Positions 1 to 10,879 of a stretch of DNA of 64,000 nucleotides are shown here, one piece after another. Origin of the DNA: Balanoglossus misakiensis (Eukaryota; Hemichordata). The notes beneath the pieces are model-generated. The model did not search any database. It saw only the letters and a program-made list of their open reading frames with translations, and was not told where the DNA came from. The stretch covers positions 3,844,001 to 3,908,000 of the forward strand of contig CM082579.2 in NCBI GenBank assembly GCA_040954595.2, given 5' to 3'. The first letter of the stretch is position 1. The number at the start of each line of letters is the position of its first letter. The translations under genes and the position numbers were made by a program.

Positions 1-841
1 TTAAAGAAAGAAACCCATTTTCTGCCCGTAATTGAATCGGAGGAAAAATGAAATTCAATTTTCTCGGAGACCTCTGCGCGGATCAGTCTTAATTGACTCG
101 GTGTGATTGTCACAGACCGTGGTCGGATCCCGGTGCTGTTTATTGCGGCGATTACTAATCGAATGTTGTCAGCCAATTTTGTGCCTCTGCGATGCGATAG
201 CAATTTCTGTCGGAGGTCGCGACCCGCAGCGTCACTCAAAAGTGTTGTCGGCGTGTGAGCGCGATTATAGCTGCTCCTTTGATCGAGAGCATGCAGTCTT
301 CAAATTTTGAAAACGCGACTTTCAAGATCGATGTCAGCGATATTTGTTCTCGTACGTATGAAAATATTTGGAGTTTGAGTAGTGTGTGTAAGACGTCGCC
401 CGAGTTATTGATCCGATGTAGCGTCAATCATAATAAATTACGAATAGTTAGCGCAGAACGTAATCAAATTATTGCTTAATGAAAATGGCACCTGAGACAT
501 CAACTCGTTGTTAAAACAAACGCCTTGCAATGATTTGCTTGTGGACCTGTGTATGCACGACAGAGCAGACTTGGCTTTTCTTATGGCTGTCTGGAGTGGG
601 TTGAAACTGTATAACACTGATCCATAAACTGAAAATAAGATTTTCAGATATGTAGTTACTGATTCTGCCATTTGGACTAAAGTTGAACACAACAAATGTA
701 CATAACCTATTTCTTTGTTTTGGCAATCTACAATGTATGGATTTGAGGTGATATGACATTTAACCACATACAAATGTATATATTTCATTTTTCCCATATG
801 ATTTTACATAGATACATTATTCTTCATTTTCTCATCCACAG
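1..841. other. Non-coding stretch upstream of first recognised nAChR exon
   Basis: Probably intron of the nicotinic receptor gene, because the first recognisable exon (842-886) corresponds to an internal receptor exon. I looked for the preceding exon, which should encode the start of the ligand-binding domain, and found no open segment with a matching receptor motif and splice sites. The signal peptide and roughly the first 60 residues therefore probably lie outside the window. The short open frames here have no recognisable content. Confidence 0.6.
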
Positions 842-2901
842 GATGAACGAAATCAAGCGTTAACGACGAACGTGTGGATAGCACAGGTAAGAGCGAAGGG
901 TTGTGTTTCAGTGCGCCCTCCAGTGTTATTAATCGTAGATACCTGCCTTTCTCTTCGAGGCGTAAAAATGCAGCGGTACAGCTCAATGGGTAATTTGTAC
1001 ATACCGGTATCCTTTCTATCTACAGCACTGGAGTGACGAGAAATTACGATGGAATCCGAAGGAGTTCGATAATATTGAGGTGCTGCGTACTCCAGCCTCG
1101 GATATTTGGTTCCCTGACATCACTTTATACAACACGTGAGTAACTCTCAAATTCATCATTTTTTCGACCCCACCCAAGTCACATTGATCGTCATGAACTT
1201 GGAAGAAAAAACACCACAACACTCTAGAACATCAACAACAGAACTGTTACATGTTGCTATTTTCTGTACAATTTAGAGCGGACGAAAACGGATTCAAAAC
1301 GAACCTGGACTCGAACGCCCTCGTCTACCATTCTGGACGCGTGTCCCATTGGTCCAAACCCACTCTCCTGAAGAGCGCGTGCAAGATCATCGTTCGCTAC
1401 TTCCCGTTCGACTTCCAAACGTGCCGGATGAAATTCGGCTCCTGGACTTACACGGGCCTGCAGCTCATCCTGATGAACGACACCATCGCGCCGGACATGT
1501 CGGCCTTCCTGCCCAACGAGCAGTGGGACGTCGTGTACGCCGTCACCAGGCCGCACGTGGTCCGCTACGAGTGCTGCCCACAGACCTACCCGGATGTGAC
1601 GTTTGTGGTCGGGCTGAAGAGGAAGCCTCTGTACTACGTCTACAACGTTGTCCTGCCGTGTGTGCTGCTCACGGCTCTCTCCCTGGTTGGCTTCATGATG
1701 CCCTTCAACATCGGCGTGGTCAAAGTGTCTCTCGGCGTCATGCTGCTCCTCTCACTCGGTGTCTTTAACCTGCAAGTGTCGCAGACGATGCCGAAAACTT
1801 CGGAAGAAATCTCACTGCTAGGTAATTTTGCCAGCCTTAACTTTCGCTTTACTTTTTACTTTTTTTATGATAGCCTATACATGTATCGTATTTTGGTTGT
1901 GTCTGAATACGAAGATATTTCTTTTCAATTTCTACCATGTCCAATTTTTCATTAACTTCACAGGTGAGTATTTTGCCGCCACAATGGTTCTGATCTCGCT
2001 CTCGGTGGCTTTCAACGTAGCTGTGCTGAATATCAACGAATGGGGTAAGAACGGCACATACGATGTGCCGCGCTGGATACGGATTGTGGTGTTGCAGTAT
2101 TTGGCCAGCTTTCTGTGCCTGCACCAGTGTTACCATGTCAACAGAAATCCCATCGACCCGGGTGTCTACAACAACAGGGACAGCAAGCAGATGAAGCGAT
2201 ATCCCTATGGCGGGAAGAAGCGAGGCAACAGGATGGTGGAGACGGACGCGCCGCCGGCGCTGAGGGCGGAAAACGGGAGCCCCGGGATGACGCAATGCAA
2301 AACGTTCTACGTCCAGCCCGAGTCGCAGCCGGACAGCGGCGTGGTTGCCCAGTCGCCGAACGAGGACGGACTGCTGCAAGAGGTCCACCAGGGCGAAGTG
2401 TGGCTGCCGCGCGAAGTACTGCAGGAGGAATATTACAGGAACAAGAAAAATATCGTCGTTCACCACGACGGGCTGCGCGGGCTGGAGAACAGCTGCAAGA
2501 ACAGTCTGTACACAAGAACCATCGCCATGACGGACGTGCCACCACCGCCACCGCCACACGCCCAGTTCAACCCGCAGTTCACCAGCACCCCGCGTTGCTC
2601 GCCGAAACGTCGGAAATCCGAAGTGAACGACGAGAATCTGACTAAATACAAACCGCTGCCTCCCCCGCCACCACGACTGGAGAAGAGCGTCGAGGACATA
2701 AAGGACCTTATTAAAAAACCGCAGCTGATCAAAGAGCGAAATCACCGGATACAGTACGATTGGATGGTCGTGGCTACCACCATTGACCGATTCCTGCTTG
2801 CCTTGTTCGTCATCTGTTCCATTATCTTCACTGTTACATTCTTGGTGCAGCGGCCGTCTGTGATTGACGCTCCCGATGAAGACTATTACATCGAGTATTA
2901 A
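842..2901 (+). CDS. Nicotinic acetylcholine receptor-like subunit, alpha type (5' partial)
   Basis: Pentameric ligand-gated ion channel subunit of the Cys-loop family, acting in the plasma membrane. Four exons join in frame: 842-886 (45 nt), 1026-1135 (110 nt), 1277-1821 and 1964-2901. The 45- and 110-nt exons match the classical nAChR exon sizes. Seen: loop A WFPDITLYN, Cys-loop with 13 residues between cysteines (CKIIVRYFPFDFQTC), GSWTYTG, and the vicinal cysteines YECCPQTYPDVTF that define alpha-type subunits. M1-M3 follow, then a long intracellular loop with two proline runs (about 2540-2565 and 2656-2672) and M4 near 2755-2850, ending IEY-stop. Odd: the M1-M2 linker reads PFNIGVVKVSLG instead of the usual G-E-K, with one extra residue and no glutamate, and position 20' is Q. 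The N-terminus is missing. Orthology to a named vertebrate subunit is not assigned. Confidence 0.93.
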
Positions 2902-4141
2902 AGGGACAAATGATATAACAGATAGGTCAAAAAGAGCGACTTTGTATCTTTAAAATTCGGGTCGACCGATAAGACGAACCCCTGGTGTTCTACGCTCGAA
3001 ATAATGTCCCGTCAAAACGGGGTCTTCGTCAAGAGAAATTGTTGTGTGATGGTTTCACTCAGGTCTGGCTTCGTCTTTCATGCTTCCTCTCTGAACGGTT
3101 GAGGGCGGAAGAACAGCGAGTGTGGGTGAATAATGTCCACGACACTGCCCCCACGTCTACAGGACAAACGCTGGCGGCAGTGTACGTTTCAACTCCATTC
3201 ATGGTCGTGATGAGGCCACAATATTACAGTAGCATCTAGCCGACCATCGGTGATTTGTGGTGTATGCCTGCGCGGGCTTCCGATCAGCGACGACAAAAAA
3301 TATTTCTAATTGACAGCAATAAGTTAACGAATCTAGATTTTTAAAAAGAAATTTTGCGGACGTAACAACTCTGTTACTGCAGCCTGCATACTGATATGAG
3401 TGCCGATTCTCTGTCACGTGTCTTTCAGTACTAGAAGAAGAAAAAAAGATAAGCACCACACGTGTGTATATGTAGATCCACTGTAGTATAATTTGTGTGG
3501 AGTTTCGACATTATTGAGTTTGAACTTAAAAGCTTGCAATGATGACATTCACGTACAAGTCTTCACAGGTGCTATGATTGACGCAGTTGAGCAGTGTGTA
3601 TGCAATATGGACGGTATCACTGTCTTATGGTTTCCAATACTTGATGTCCTACATACATACTGGGTGTACCAATTTAACAGTTATGACCACAGTCAGAATA
3701 GATACTAGTAGCCGATTTTTTTGTGTGACTCGAAATTTTGTCAGATAGTTTGTAGAGGGGTGGTGTGTATGTTTAACCGAGTCAAAACAATTCGCGAAAA
3801 TGAACAATAAGTTCATGAAACATGGTCAGACAACGAGATTGCTTTTGACAAAGCACATGCCTGTACATGTATAGATGTTCTCTCTACTTCCGTATTCTTC
3901 TCACATTTTGGGTGATTGCCAGAGTATACTGTTCACGTAGGTGGCGCTATTCCACCATAAGAAGAAATTTCAATCCGAGTGTTGTTTATTTTATTTTAAC
4001 CTTTGATGTGTTTATTGGTGATTGTGTAGGTGCTTATTATTTAAATCGATGTAATTTACATATAATTATCACAATTTAAGGAAAAGAACACGATTTAATT
4101 CCTTAATGTAATGTAATGTAATGTACCATTAGGTCAAATTC

Positions 4142-4147
4142 AATAAA
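4142..4147 (+). terminator. Candidate poly(A) signal for the nAChR gene
   Basis: AATAAA about 1.24 kb after the stop codon at 2901. It would give a long 3' UTR. AT-rich sequence makes a chance match quite possible. Confidence 0.3.
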
Positions 4148-6442
4148 TTGACAACATACGGCACATATGTGTGTATGCGTGCCATATTTGATTATTAATC
4201 TCGATTGCTTTACTGAGAGCAACGACGGTGATAAGGCAGCGATCTTTGAATAAATTATGGCGCGGAAGAGGATTAGTGACGTCGATAATACTGATACACG
4301 TATAAGTCACGGGATATGATCACACCGTGTCAGGCTCTTCGTGTTGCATGTACCGTGCATTGTAATTATGAGGGTTAAAGTTCATCAACGGGCTCAGCCG
4401 TCGTGGGACACTGCGCCAGATAACATCTTCACGCTGTTGTCAAAGCGGATGGAAAAGCGGAAAACGGCGAGTCCGAATCATGCAATCAACGCGGGGTTCA
4501 CGGCGTCGTATACTATCGCCGAAGCGTGTCCTCTATTGAAAGGCAATTTGAGGTAACACGGCCAGCCAACAACACGCCGCTTATCGTCGATTCGTTCCGC
4601 TGCCAATATTATATTGATTAAATTCTTAGGAAACAGACGGCGACGAAAAACAGAACTAAATTCGCGTGTAATAAGGTATTGTGCCGTGAAAATATGAAAG
4701 GTTCGTGCGCCTTTTCTTCACTAATGCGAAAATGGAAATGTTTTGTTGCAGAAAAGGGCAGGCCTACTTTCAACAGAAAACGTTCTATTGATAATCGGAC
4801 TTCGTCAATTATGAATGTTGGAACTGCTTGCTGACACTATTGATTGAGAATTTATTGAAAATTTGAATCGCCGGATGCGAATGACTAATAAGGCTTCGAA
4901 CGTGCGGCACCGTTATGCCACGTAGGCCTACGTGTAAGTGGCCGGAGAATTAATTATTTTATCGCTGTGTCTCTATGCGCTTTGGTCAACTTCTTTTTTT
5001 TTTGCAACGATGTGATTATTTTCTGGTCGGATTTTTTTTTTATCAAGGGCCTGCAGTTATTATGAAGAGCGCCACGAATCGACGGGGTGGTACGTTTATA
5101 ATACGAGATCCTACCTAGCTATAAACACTGAAATTATTTATTTACAAGGACCGATGATGCCAGGTAGATATCAAAAAGTTACGTGTCAACATGAGATTGG
5201 TGAAAAAATATAAAGAGTGCAAAACGATAACATGGCGAGACACGAGCGCTCCAAAAACTCCCCCGCAGACACAAACAATTACAAATGGCGTGTGGAGAAA
5301 ACGCCAAAGACCACTTCACAGAAAGATAAGCCTTGTCCTATCAACACGTCTTGCAAATATTTTGTTGGGTGACCGACTGATGTATTACGTCACAAGCAGG
5401 CACACCTCTCGTGTTTCGGAATTCTGAATGTAAACAGCGTCAACAAAAGCCGATGTCTTGTTTATGGGACCAAGGATGTATTTTAACAGATTGACATTTG
5501 TTATTTTTCATCAAATTAGCGCATTATTTCCATTCTTATGCGCTTTGTATCTAAAATGTATTAAGTTTTCTGTCGTTGATATCTGGTACAATTCTAAATA
5601 AAATGGCGGCGGTTTCAAGACACCGACGGAGGAAATAATTCAGTGTATATTTTTCTCTCGATATAGTTATATAATGAATTGATAAGAATTCAGCAGCTGA
5701 AATTATGCCACGTCATAATGGTCACGTCCTCGCCGTCATGAATCAAAATTACGAAAACTCTGCGTTCTCGGTGGTGGTCAATGGCAAACAATATCATAAT
5801 TTCACGTCAATATCGATCTATAGGGTACATTGAACGCATGAATTCAATAGCCCAACGAGTCAATTCGATTCGTGACTATGCAATTAAGTCAATCATGCCT
5901 AGGCACGCCACTGAACATTGTTGCGTGTGTGTCGCAAATTGAATTTATTTAGCCTCGACAAGCGACATGGTTTTGAAAATGGCAAAAAGCAGTTGACAGA
6001 AACGGAGTTAGGGCTATTGTGAAAGGGAAGTAATTTGACGTCATGTAAGCCATAATTGTTAATTGCGCGCAATTACTATTTACCGACTGTTACCACAAGC
6101 TCCCATTATATATATATATACACGTATACCAAAATGGAAGCTGAAATGGGCTTTATTGTTTGGTTCCTTAAACATATGTTCCCAACATGGGCCGCAGATT
6201 TCCTTCACAATATCCAACCTCTCTTGACAGCAGAAAAAAAAACGATTAAATGAAGATTTGTCCTATATTGTAATTATCTTGACCGCTGTGCGCCCAATCT
6301 TCTGTTTCTGTATAACAAAATTGATATGTTTTTGGCAAGAAAAGAATATTGTACAAAACGTACCCATAGACAGAAATGATATCGATATTATGTGTAGAAA
6401 GGGTGCAGCAAAGTAAGCACATGATCTCTGTTTGCATTGCAG

Positions 6443-6456
6443 CCCCCCCCCCCCCC
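6443..6456. repeat. Poly(C) tract, 14 nt
   Basis: Uninterrupted run of C followed directly by a run of A. It lies about 30 bp beyond the stop codon of the minus-strand sulfotransferase gene, probably in its 3' UTR. Confidence 0.9.
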
Positions 6457-6486
6457 AAAAAAAGAAAATGCAAATTTCACATCTGT

Positions 6487-7941
6487 TCAGTAGAAGAGTG
6501 GACGACTTTCGTTGTACAAATTTGTCCTACTGAACACTGGCATATATCGCGCGGTGTGCATGAAACGCAGACATTCCCCCGTCTCTTGAATGGTTCGAAC
6601 CAACTCGAAAGTCATCTTGTCGCGCCACTTGCCAATAACTTTGGCAGAATTTCTGCTGTTTTTGAAACCATATGTGTCGTCTGCGTCCGCAGGGGCGTCC
6701 GCCTCGGTGTTGTTGCGTATCCACCGGTGGACGTGGTGGCTGGTTGGCTTGTTGATAAATCTGTACATCTTGTCGGCGTAAAAGTGGGGGTTCGTAGCTA
6801 TGTCCTCGAAACGAAGGACGAGGAAATTGCTTTTCCAGGGGGCGAGCGTTTCATCCAATTCGGTGAACAGCAGATAGTTTCTTAAATTCACGTCGCAGTA
6901 GTGTTTTAGCCGATCTATAAGAACTTCGTCCAAATTGTCCACGTCCTGAGTCATCGCCGCGATATTTGGATCGTAGGTGTAGCCCGACTGGTACACTGGC
7001 ATCAGGGAGGCCATCATCGCCCGCGGGTCCCGTATGAGAACGACCACCTTCAGCTGAATATCGGGGTTCTGCATCAAACTGATGAAGTCGCGGACGTCCA
7101 TCAGACGGATAGTCTTAATGGCGAAGTTCTTGGCGGCTACACAACATCTCTCCGCTTCATACTGATCCAAGTAAGGGCACTTGCTGTCCCGCTGCCAGCC
7201 GTAGAGGCCGTTGTACCACGAAAAGTACTCATCCATACCCTCAACATCGAAATCACATTTGTACATTTTGGTCAAGGCGCGCACTCCACGCACAGACATG
7301 AGCGGTCCGTTCTCAGTCCTTCGCAGGCCGAACAGGGGCTCGAAGAGATACATGAAATCTGGATTGGAGTTAAAAAACTGCCCAACAAATGATGAACCAG
7401 TCCTCATTCCGGCTGAAACCAAAACATTCACTCGCTGTTTTTTACCAGTCGGCGCGCCTTCGCTGATACCGGCGCGACTTCTGGATTTATTTGGCTCGGC
7501 ACGACGAGCTTCATTTTCCCGCTCCTTGTTGTGACGATCCCTGATGTTTATAAGCCATTCCGGTTCCTGCAATTTGTCCGTGTGCTTCGCTATGTCCGGT
7601 TTGTTTTTGTGACGGGCAACGTTAGGCAAGTCTGGTGTAGTGGCGATGTCTGAATCAACGACTCCGAGCCAATCTACCGAGTCTGCATTTGTCGTAGGAA
7701 TGGATTGCTGGCTGGTGTCACTAGAGCCGTCCACATAGGAGGCACTGGGAGTGTCGACAGCGTCGGTTCGTTGTCTGTCGACACACTCGCAGCCCGGTTC
7801 GTCCACTTTCAAGATGTCGCGCAACTGAGCCCGGGGCAACATCCTCTCCGAAAAGGAGTTCCGCAGCAGAAATCTGTCAAACATAATCACTAAACAAATA
7901 CTCGGCACGAAGAGTGCCCAGAAGAAATATATTGTTTTCAT
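6487..7941 (-). CDS. Golgi carbohydrate sulfotransferase, CHST1/3-type
   Basis: Transfers sulfate from PAPS to a sugar hydroxyl on glycans or proteoglycans in the Golgi lumen. The 484-residue single-exon reading frame is type II: a short cytosolic start, a signal anchor at residues ~4-21, then a Ser/Thr- and charge-rich stem to ~170. The 5'-phosphosulfate loop is VSAGMRTGSSFVGQFF (175-190) and the 3'-phosphate motif is LKVVVLIRDPRAMMASLM (297-314), both as in the Gal/GalNAc/GlcNAc 6-O-sulfotransferase family. N-x-S/T sites occur near the C-terminus (NNT, NES). The first ATG directly before the anchor is the natural start. A catalytic domain on one exon is normal for this family. The exact acceptor sugar cannot be read from sequence. 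It converges with the nAChR gene and diverges from the forkhead gene. Confidence 0.93.
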   Translation of the reverse strand: MKTIYFFWALFVPSICLVIMFDRFLLRNSFSERMLPRAQLRDILKVDEPGCECVDRQRTDAVDTPSASYVDGSSDTSQQSIPTTNADSVDWLGVVDSDIATTPDLPNVARHKNKPDIAKHTDKLQEPEWLINIRDRHNKERENEARRAEPNKSRSRAGISEGAPTGKKQRVNVLVSAGMRTGSSFVGQFFNSNPDFMYLFEPLFGLRRTENGPLMSVRGVRALTKMYKCDFDVEGMDEYFSWYNGLYGWQRDSKCPYLDQYEAERCCVAAKNFAIKTIRLMDVRDFISLMQNPDIQLKVVVLIRDPRAMMASLMPVYQSGYTYDPNIAAMTQDVDNLDEVLIDRLKHYCDVNLRNYLLFTELDETLAPWKSNFLVLRFEDIATNPHFYADKMYRFINKPTSHHVHRWIRNNTEADAPADADDTYGFKNSRNSAKVIGKWRDKMTFELVRTIQETGECLRFMHTARYMPVFSRTNLYNESRPLFY

Positions 7942-10018
7942 TTCCCCGCTTCAGTATGGTGGTAAAATATGCGACTGTTTTGTGTAACAATTACCAACTG
8001 TGCTGTGTGTTGCTTGGGAGTGTTTGTGGTGAGCCCCCGGACGTATATGGCGTCCACGAAAGCGGCCGGCGATGATGGGATTGGGTAAATGACGCGATGA
8101 GGCGAGGGAGGTGCCACAGTTATCCTTGCTAACACACCCGTACCAAAATGGTCTCGGATTCTACTGCAAAAGCACCCTTCCCGTTCAGTTTTGGACTTCA
8201 CACAGTTAAACAAAGTACTTTCTCTCACAGACCAAATGATTATGTAAACGAGAGATGGGTTTCTTGGGCAAAGCTGAGATGGCTGCCGACCGAGATAACC
8301 CGGTCGCGGAGTTCAATAAGATATGTGTCCCAACTTCGCAGTCTAGTCACGCATGTCTTTAGTCCGTCGCTCACAACCTCATGAGGCGCTTGAGCTCACA
8401 ATAATAACGAACAATGCCTCAGCGTTTCCCCTCTTTTTTTAGGCGAGCTTAAGGTTCATAGTATTCTGTGTCGACACAGCAAGTCCACTGCAACCGCGTG
8501 CTCGGCTATGCCGCACAGCGAGCACACACAATGACAAATGCGTACCTCTGTGTGTCTCCTACGACGATAATTGTGGGGTATATACACTGTCACTGGGAAG
8601 GCTTACCGCACACGTCCTTGCTGTTAGCGTGAACTCCCTGGCAGTGTCTCCATCATCCGAGCAGCTTCTCCGTGGGATTCAGCGACAGCAACGACCTGTC
8701 CTGTCGGTTTTCCGCGCCGACCGCAGCTTGGTGTTTTCAAGACCACTCGCTCGTAAACAATGCCGCTTACATAACCGCCAGAATAAATAGCAGGGCAGGA
8801 ATGGAATCACTCACAACACGCACAAAGCCATGCAAAGCAGCGTCAAAATCACTGGCATTATTAATGAGCTCGAGGTGCGCCCTCTGTAGTTCATTAACGG
8901 CCGGACCTGTCGAGTGTTTTAGAGAACGTGAAAGATAAAGTGTGTGTACCACAAGCACAAGAATAGAATTCAATCTGTTCATGTAAAATATATCAAGAAC
9001 GTTTTCATGTGTTTTTTAAGCAACCTAAAATAAAACCACCATTTCTTTCGTTACATGACGCGATATTTGAACGCACAATTTTCAGACATATACAAGACAA
9101 CCGTTTGTCTGATGTCAGAGTGAATAAGCGGTGAACGACATCTTCAAAGGATAACATTATCACCTGGCCACGTGAGGGCGTCAAGTGTTTTGGACACGTT
9201 AATTATGCATGCAGTGCCAAATTGGTTTCCTTCACTCCAGACTTAACCAGTTTACAGCTTTCTGTTAATTAAACATGACATGTTTTGAAGTAAACAACTT
9301 GGTTGTCCAAATTAAAGTTTGCTGACCCCAGGGGAACTCAAATGTTGGATATATTTTGACACACCAATGGACGATGTACCATGTATAATAATTACAAACT
9401 ACTAACTACAATCACGAATATACATACATACCATGGAGGTAGCTCCAAAATACGTGCATACATACACACATACACACACATATGTATAATGTCGGATGAG
9501 ATTTACTTCCCGCGCTTTTTCTTATATTCAATTGATGAGCCTGTATTGAACACATGGAAGAGTCTCGTTCTCGATGTTTTGTCGGCAAACGTTTATAAAG
9601 GCGTAGAGCCAATTAGTGAATAATTATCAATGAATAAACAACTCCATGTACATGCACTTTATGAATATTCTTCTCTGTCTGTGATTGGGTGCAGGCGACG
9701 TCACCATTGAGGGAGGTGTATGGCATGAACAATAGAAGGCGATTATGGGGAAGACATAATTTGCATAATAGAAGACCAATTGACGACTGACGAATAAATA
9801 GATTCAAGCTTTTATGATTGGTTGGTTAATTTTGATTCAGGTGATGCAAAACTTGTGTGAGTGACGTCCAGGTAGTTCCCTTGCAGTCTCGACTCGCAGG
9901 ATTGGGTTTTGTGCTGACCGAAGGCGGGGAACCGATTCGCCAAATCTCGTCCGATTTCACTATATATTTCCTCGAGTTTGGCCAGGCCATATCAGTTGCA
10001 TCTTCCGAATCGCACAGA
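7942..10018. other. Divergent intergenic region, sulfotransferase / forkhead
   Basis: Upstream of both neighbours, so it should contain their promoters and 5' UTRs. A (CA)n-like microsatellite lies at about 9460-9485. No coding exon or RNA gene was recognised. Confidence 0.5.
9959..9968 (+). promoter_or_regulatory. Possible TATA box of the forkhead gene
   Basis: The sequence CTATATATTT lies about 55 bp before the first in-frame ATG at 10019, which would leave a 5' UTR of about 25-30 nt. Position and motif are suggestive only. Confidence 0.3.
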
Positions 10019-10879
10019 ATGGATATGTACGGACATTACGCGACACCCACAAGCGTCTACTCAGGATATATGTACGCACAGCACGTGCACCACCCATACC
10101 AGCATTACGAATTTCCTCAACAAGTCTACGCTGTCAAATCTCCACCGGCCGTCGCCACGTGCACAGCGAACAGTACCCGGCCAGCTTTCAGCTATGTCGC
10201 TCTGATCATCATGGCAATCCGAGCCCACCCGGGAGAGAAGGCCACGCTCAAGTCGATTTACAACTTCATTATGTCCAACTTTCCCTACTACCGAAACAAG
10301 GACACCGGCTGGAAGAACTCCATCCGCCACAACCTTTCGCTCAACGGCTGCTTCAAGAAGGTCGAACGCAGCGTCCACGACCAGTCGCACGGTCATTTCT
10401 GGGGGCTCAGCGACGACTGGGAACAGATGTTCGCCGAGGGCAACTACCGACGCCGCCGTCGGGGCTACAAGAGGCCAGGCGGCAGTCGCTCTCCGTCGCC
10501 GACGAACACGGACGACGACGTTGTTGCCCGGAAGGAAAACGAACTGCCGGTTACACCTCCGGCATCATTTGCGTCGACCCCATCGTCATCGGAAGCGGGA
10601 AGCCTGACAACGCCACCAACGTCGACACCCCCCAAATGCCGAAATACACGTACACCGAGATTGGTGAAGTCGGATTTCAGCGATTTCAGCATCGACAGGC
10701 TTCTGGGAACACCGCCATCTTCAGAGACAAAATCCCCGCTAAAGCCAAGCAGCGAAAATCTACCCGTTCGCCAGCGGGAGAGATCGGACGATGACACCGC
10801 ACCTGCCGCCAAGAAGCGAAGAACGGACGCAGACTGCCAGGGACACGCTATCGAAGGCTCGCGTGCGAGATGCAGCTAA
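10019..10879 (+). CDS. Forkhead box (Fox) transcription factor, divergent, FoxL-like
   Basis: Nuclear DNA-binding regulator with a winged-helix domain at residues ~54-148 of 286. Recognition helix 3 is classical (GWKNSIRHNLSLNGCF). The start of the domain is changed: the usual KPPYSY is RPAFSY. The wing reads HGHFWGLSDDWEQMF, lacking the common G-K-G-x-Y-W form. The domain ends in a basic NYRRRRRGYKRP block, closest by eye to FoxL2/FoxF-type tails. The C-terminal part is Ser/Thr/Pro-rich, with an eh1-like Groucho-binding motif FSIDRLL at 223-229 and a basic AAKKRR. I chose ATG 10019; the frame is open upstream to ~9857 but has no earlier ATG. It appears intronless within the CDS. The subclass is not certain; FoxL1, FoxL2 and a lineage-specific Fox are all possible. 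Confidence 0.92.
   Translation: MDMYGHYATPTSVYSGYMYAQHVHHPYQHYEFPQQVYAVKSPPAVATCTANSTRPAFSYVALIIMAIRAHPGEKATLKSIYNFIMSNFPYYRNKDTGWKNSIRHNLSLNGCFKKVERSVHDQSHGHFWGLSDDWEQMFAEGNYRRRRRGYKRPGGSRSPSPTNTDDDVVARKENELPVTPPASFASTPSSSEAGSLTTPPTSTPPKCRNTRTPRLVKSDFSDFSIDRLLGTPPSSETKSPLKPSSENLPVRQRERSDDDTAPAAKKRRTDADCQGHAIEGSRARCS

Larger units (their letters stand above)
2902..6486. other. Intergenic region between convergent nAChR and sulfotransferase genes
   Basis: Probably holds the 3' untranslated regions of both neighbours, which converge here. There is an AATAAA hexamer on the + strand at 4142-4147 and short AATGT repeats near 4105-4123. A (TA)n tract lies near 6108-6120 and a run of 14 C at 6443-6456. 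Open frames are short and show no protein family signature. Confidence 0.6.

Noticed and set aside
1849-2745. 298-residue minus-strand open frame
   Set aside because: It is antisense to the last nAChR exon. The sense strand shows clear receptor motifs and valid splice joints, and the antisense product has no domain.
9857-10018. 54-residue N-terminal extension of the forkhead frame
   Set aside because: It starts with GTG, not ATG, and contains no methionine before 10019. A possible TATA box lies within it.
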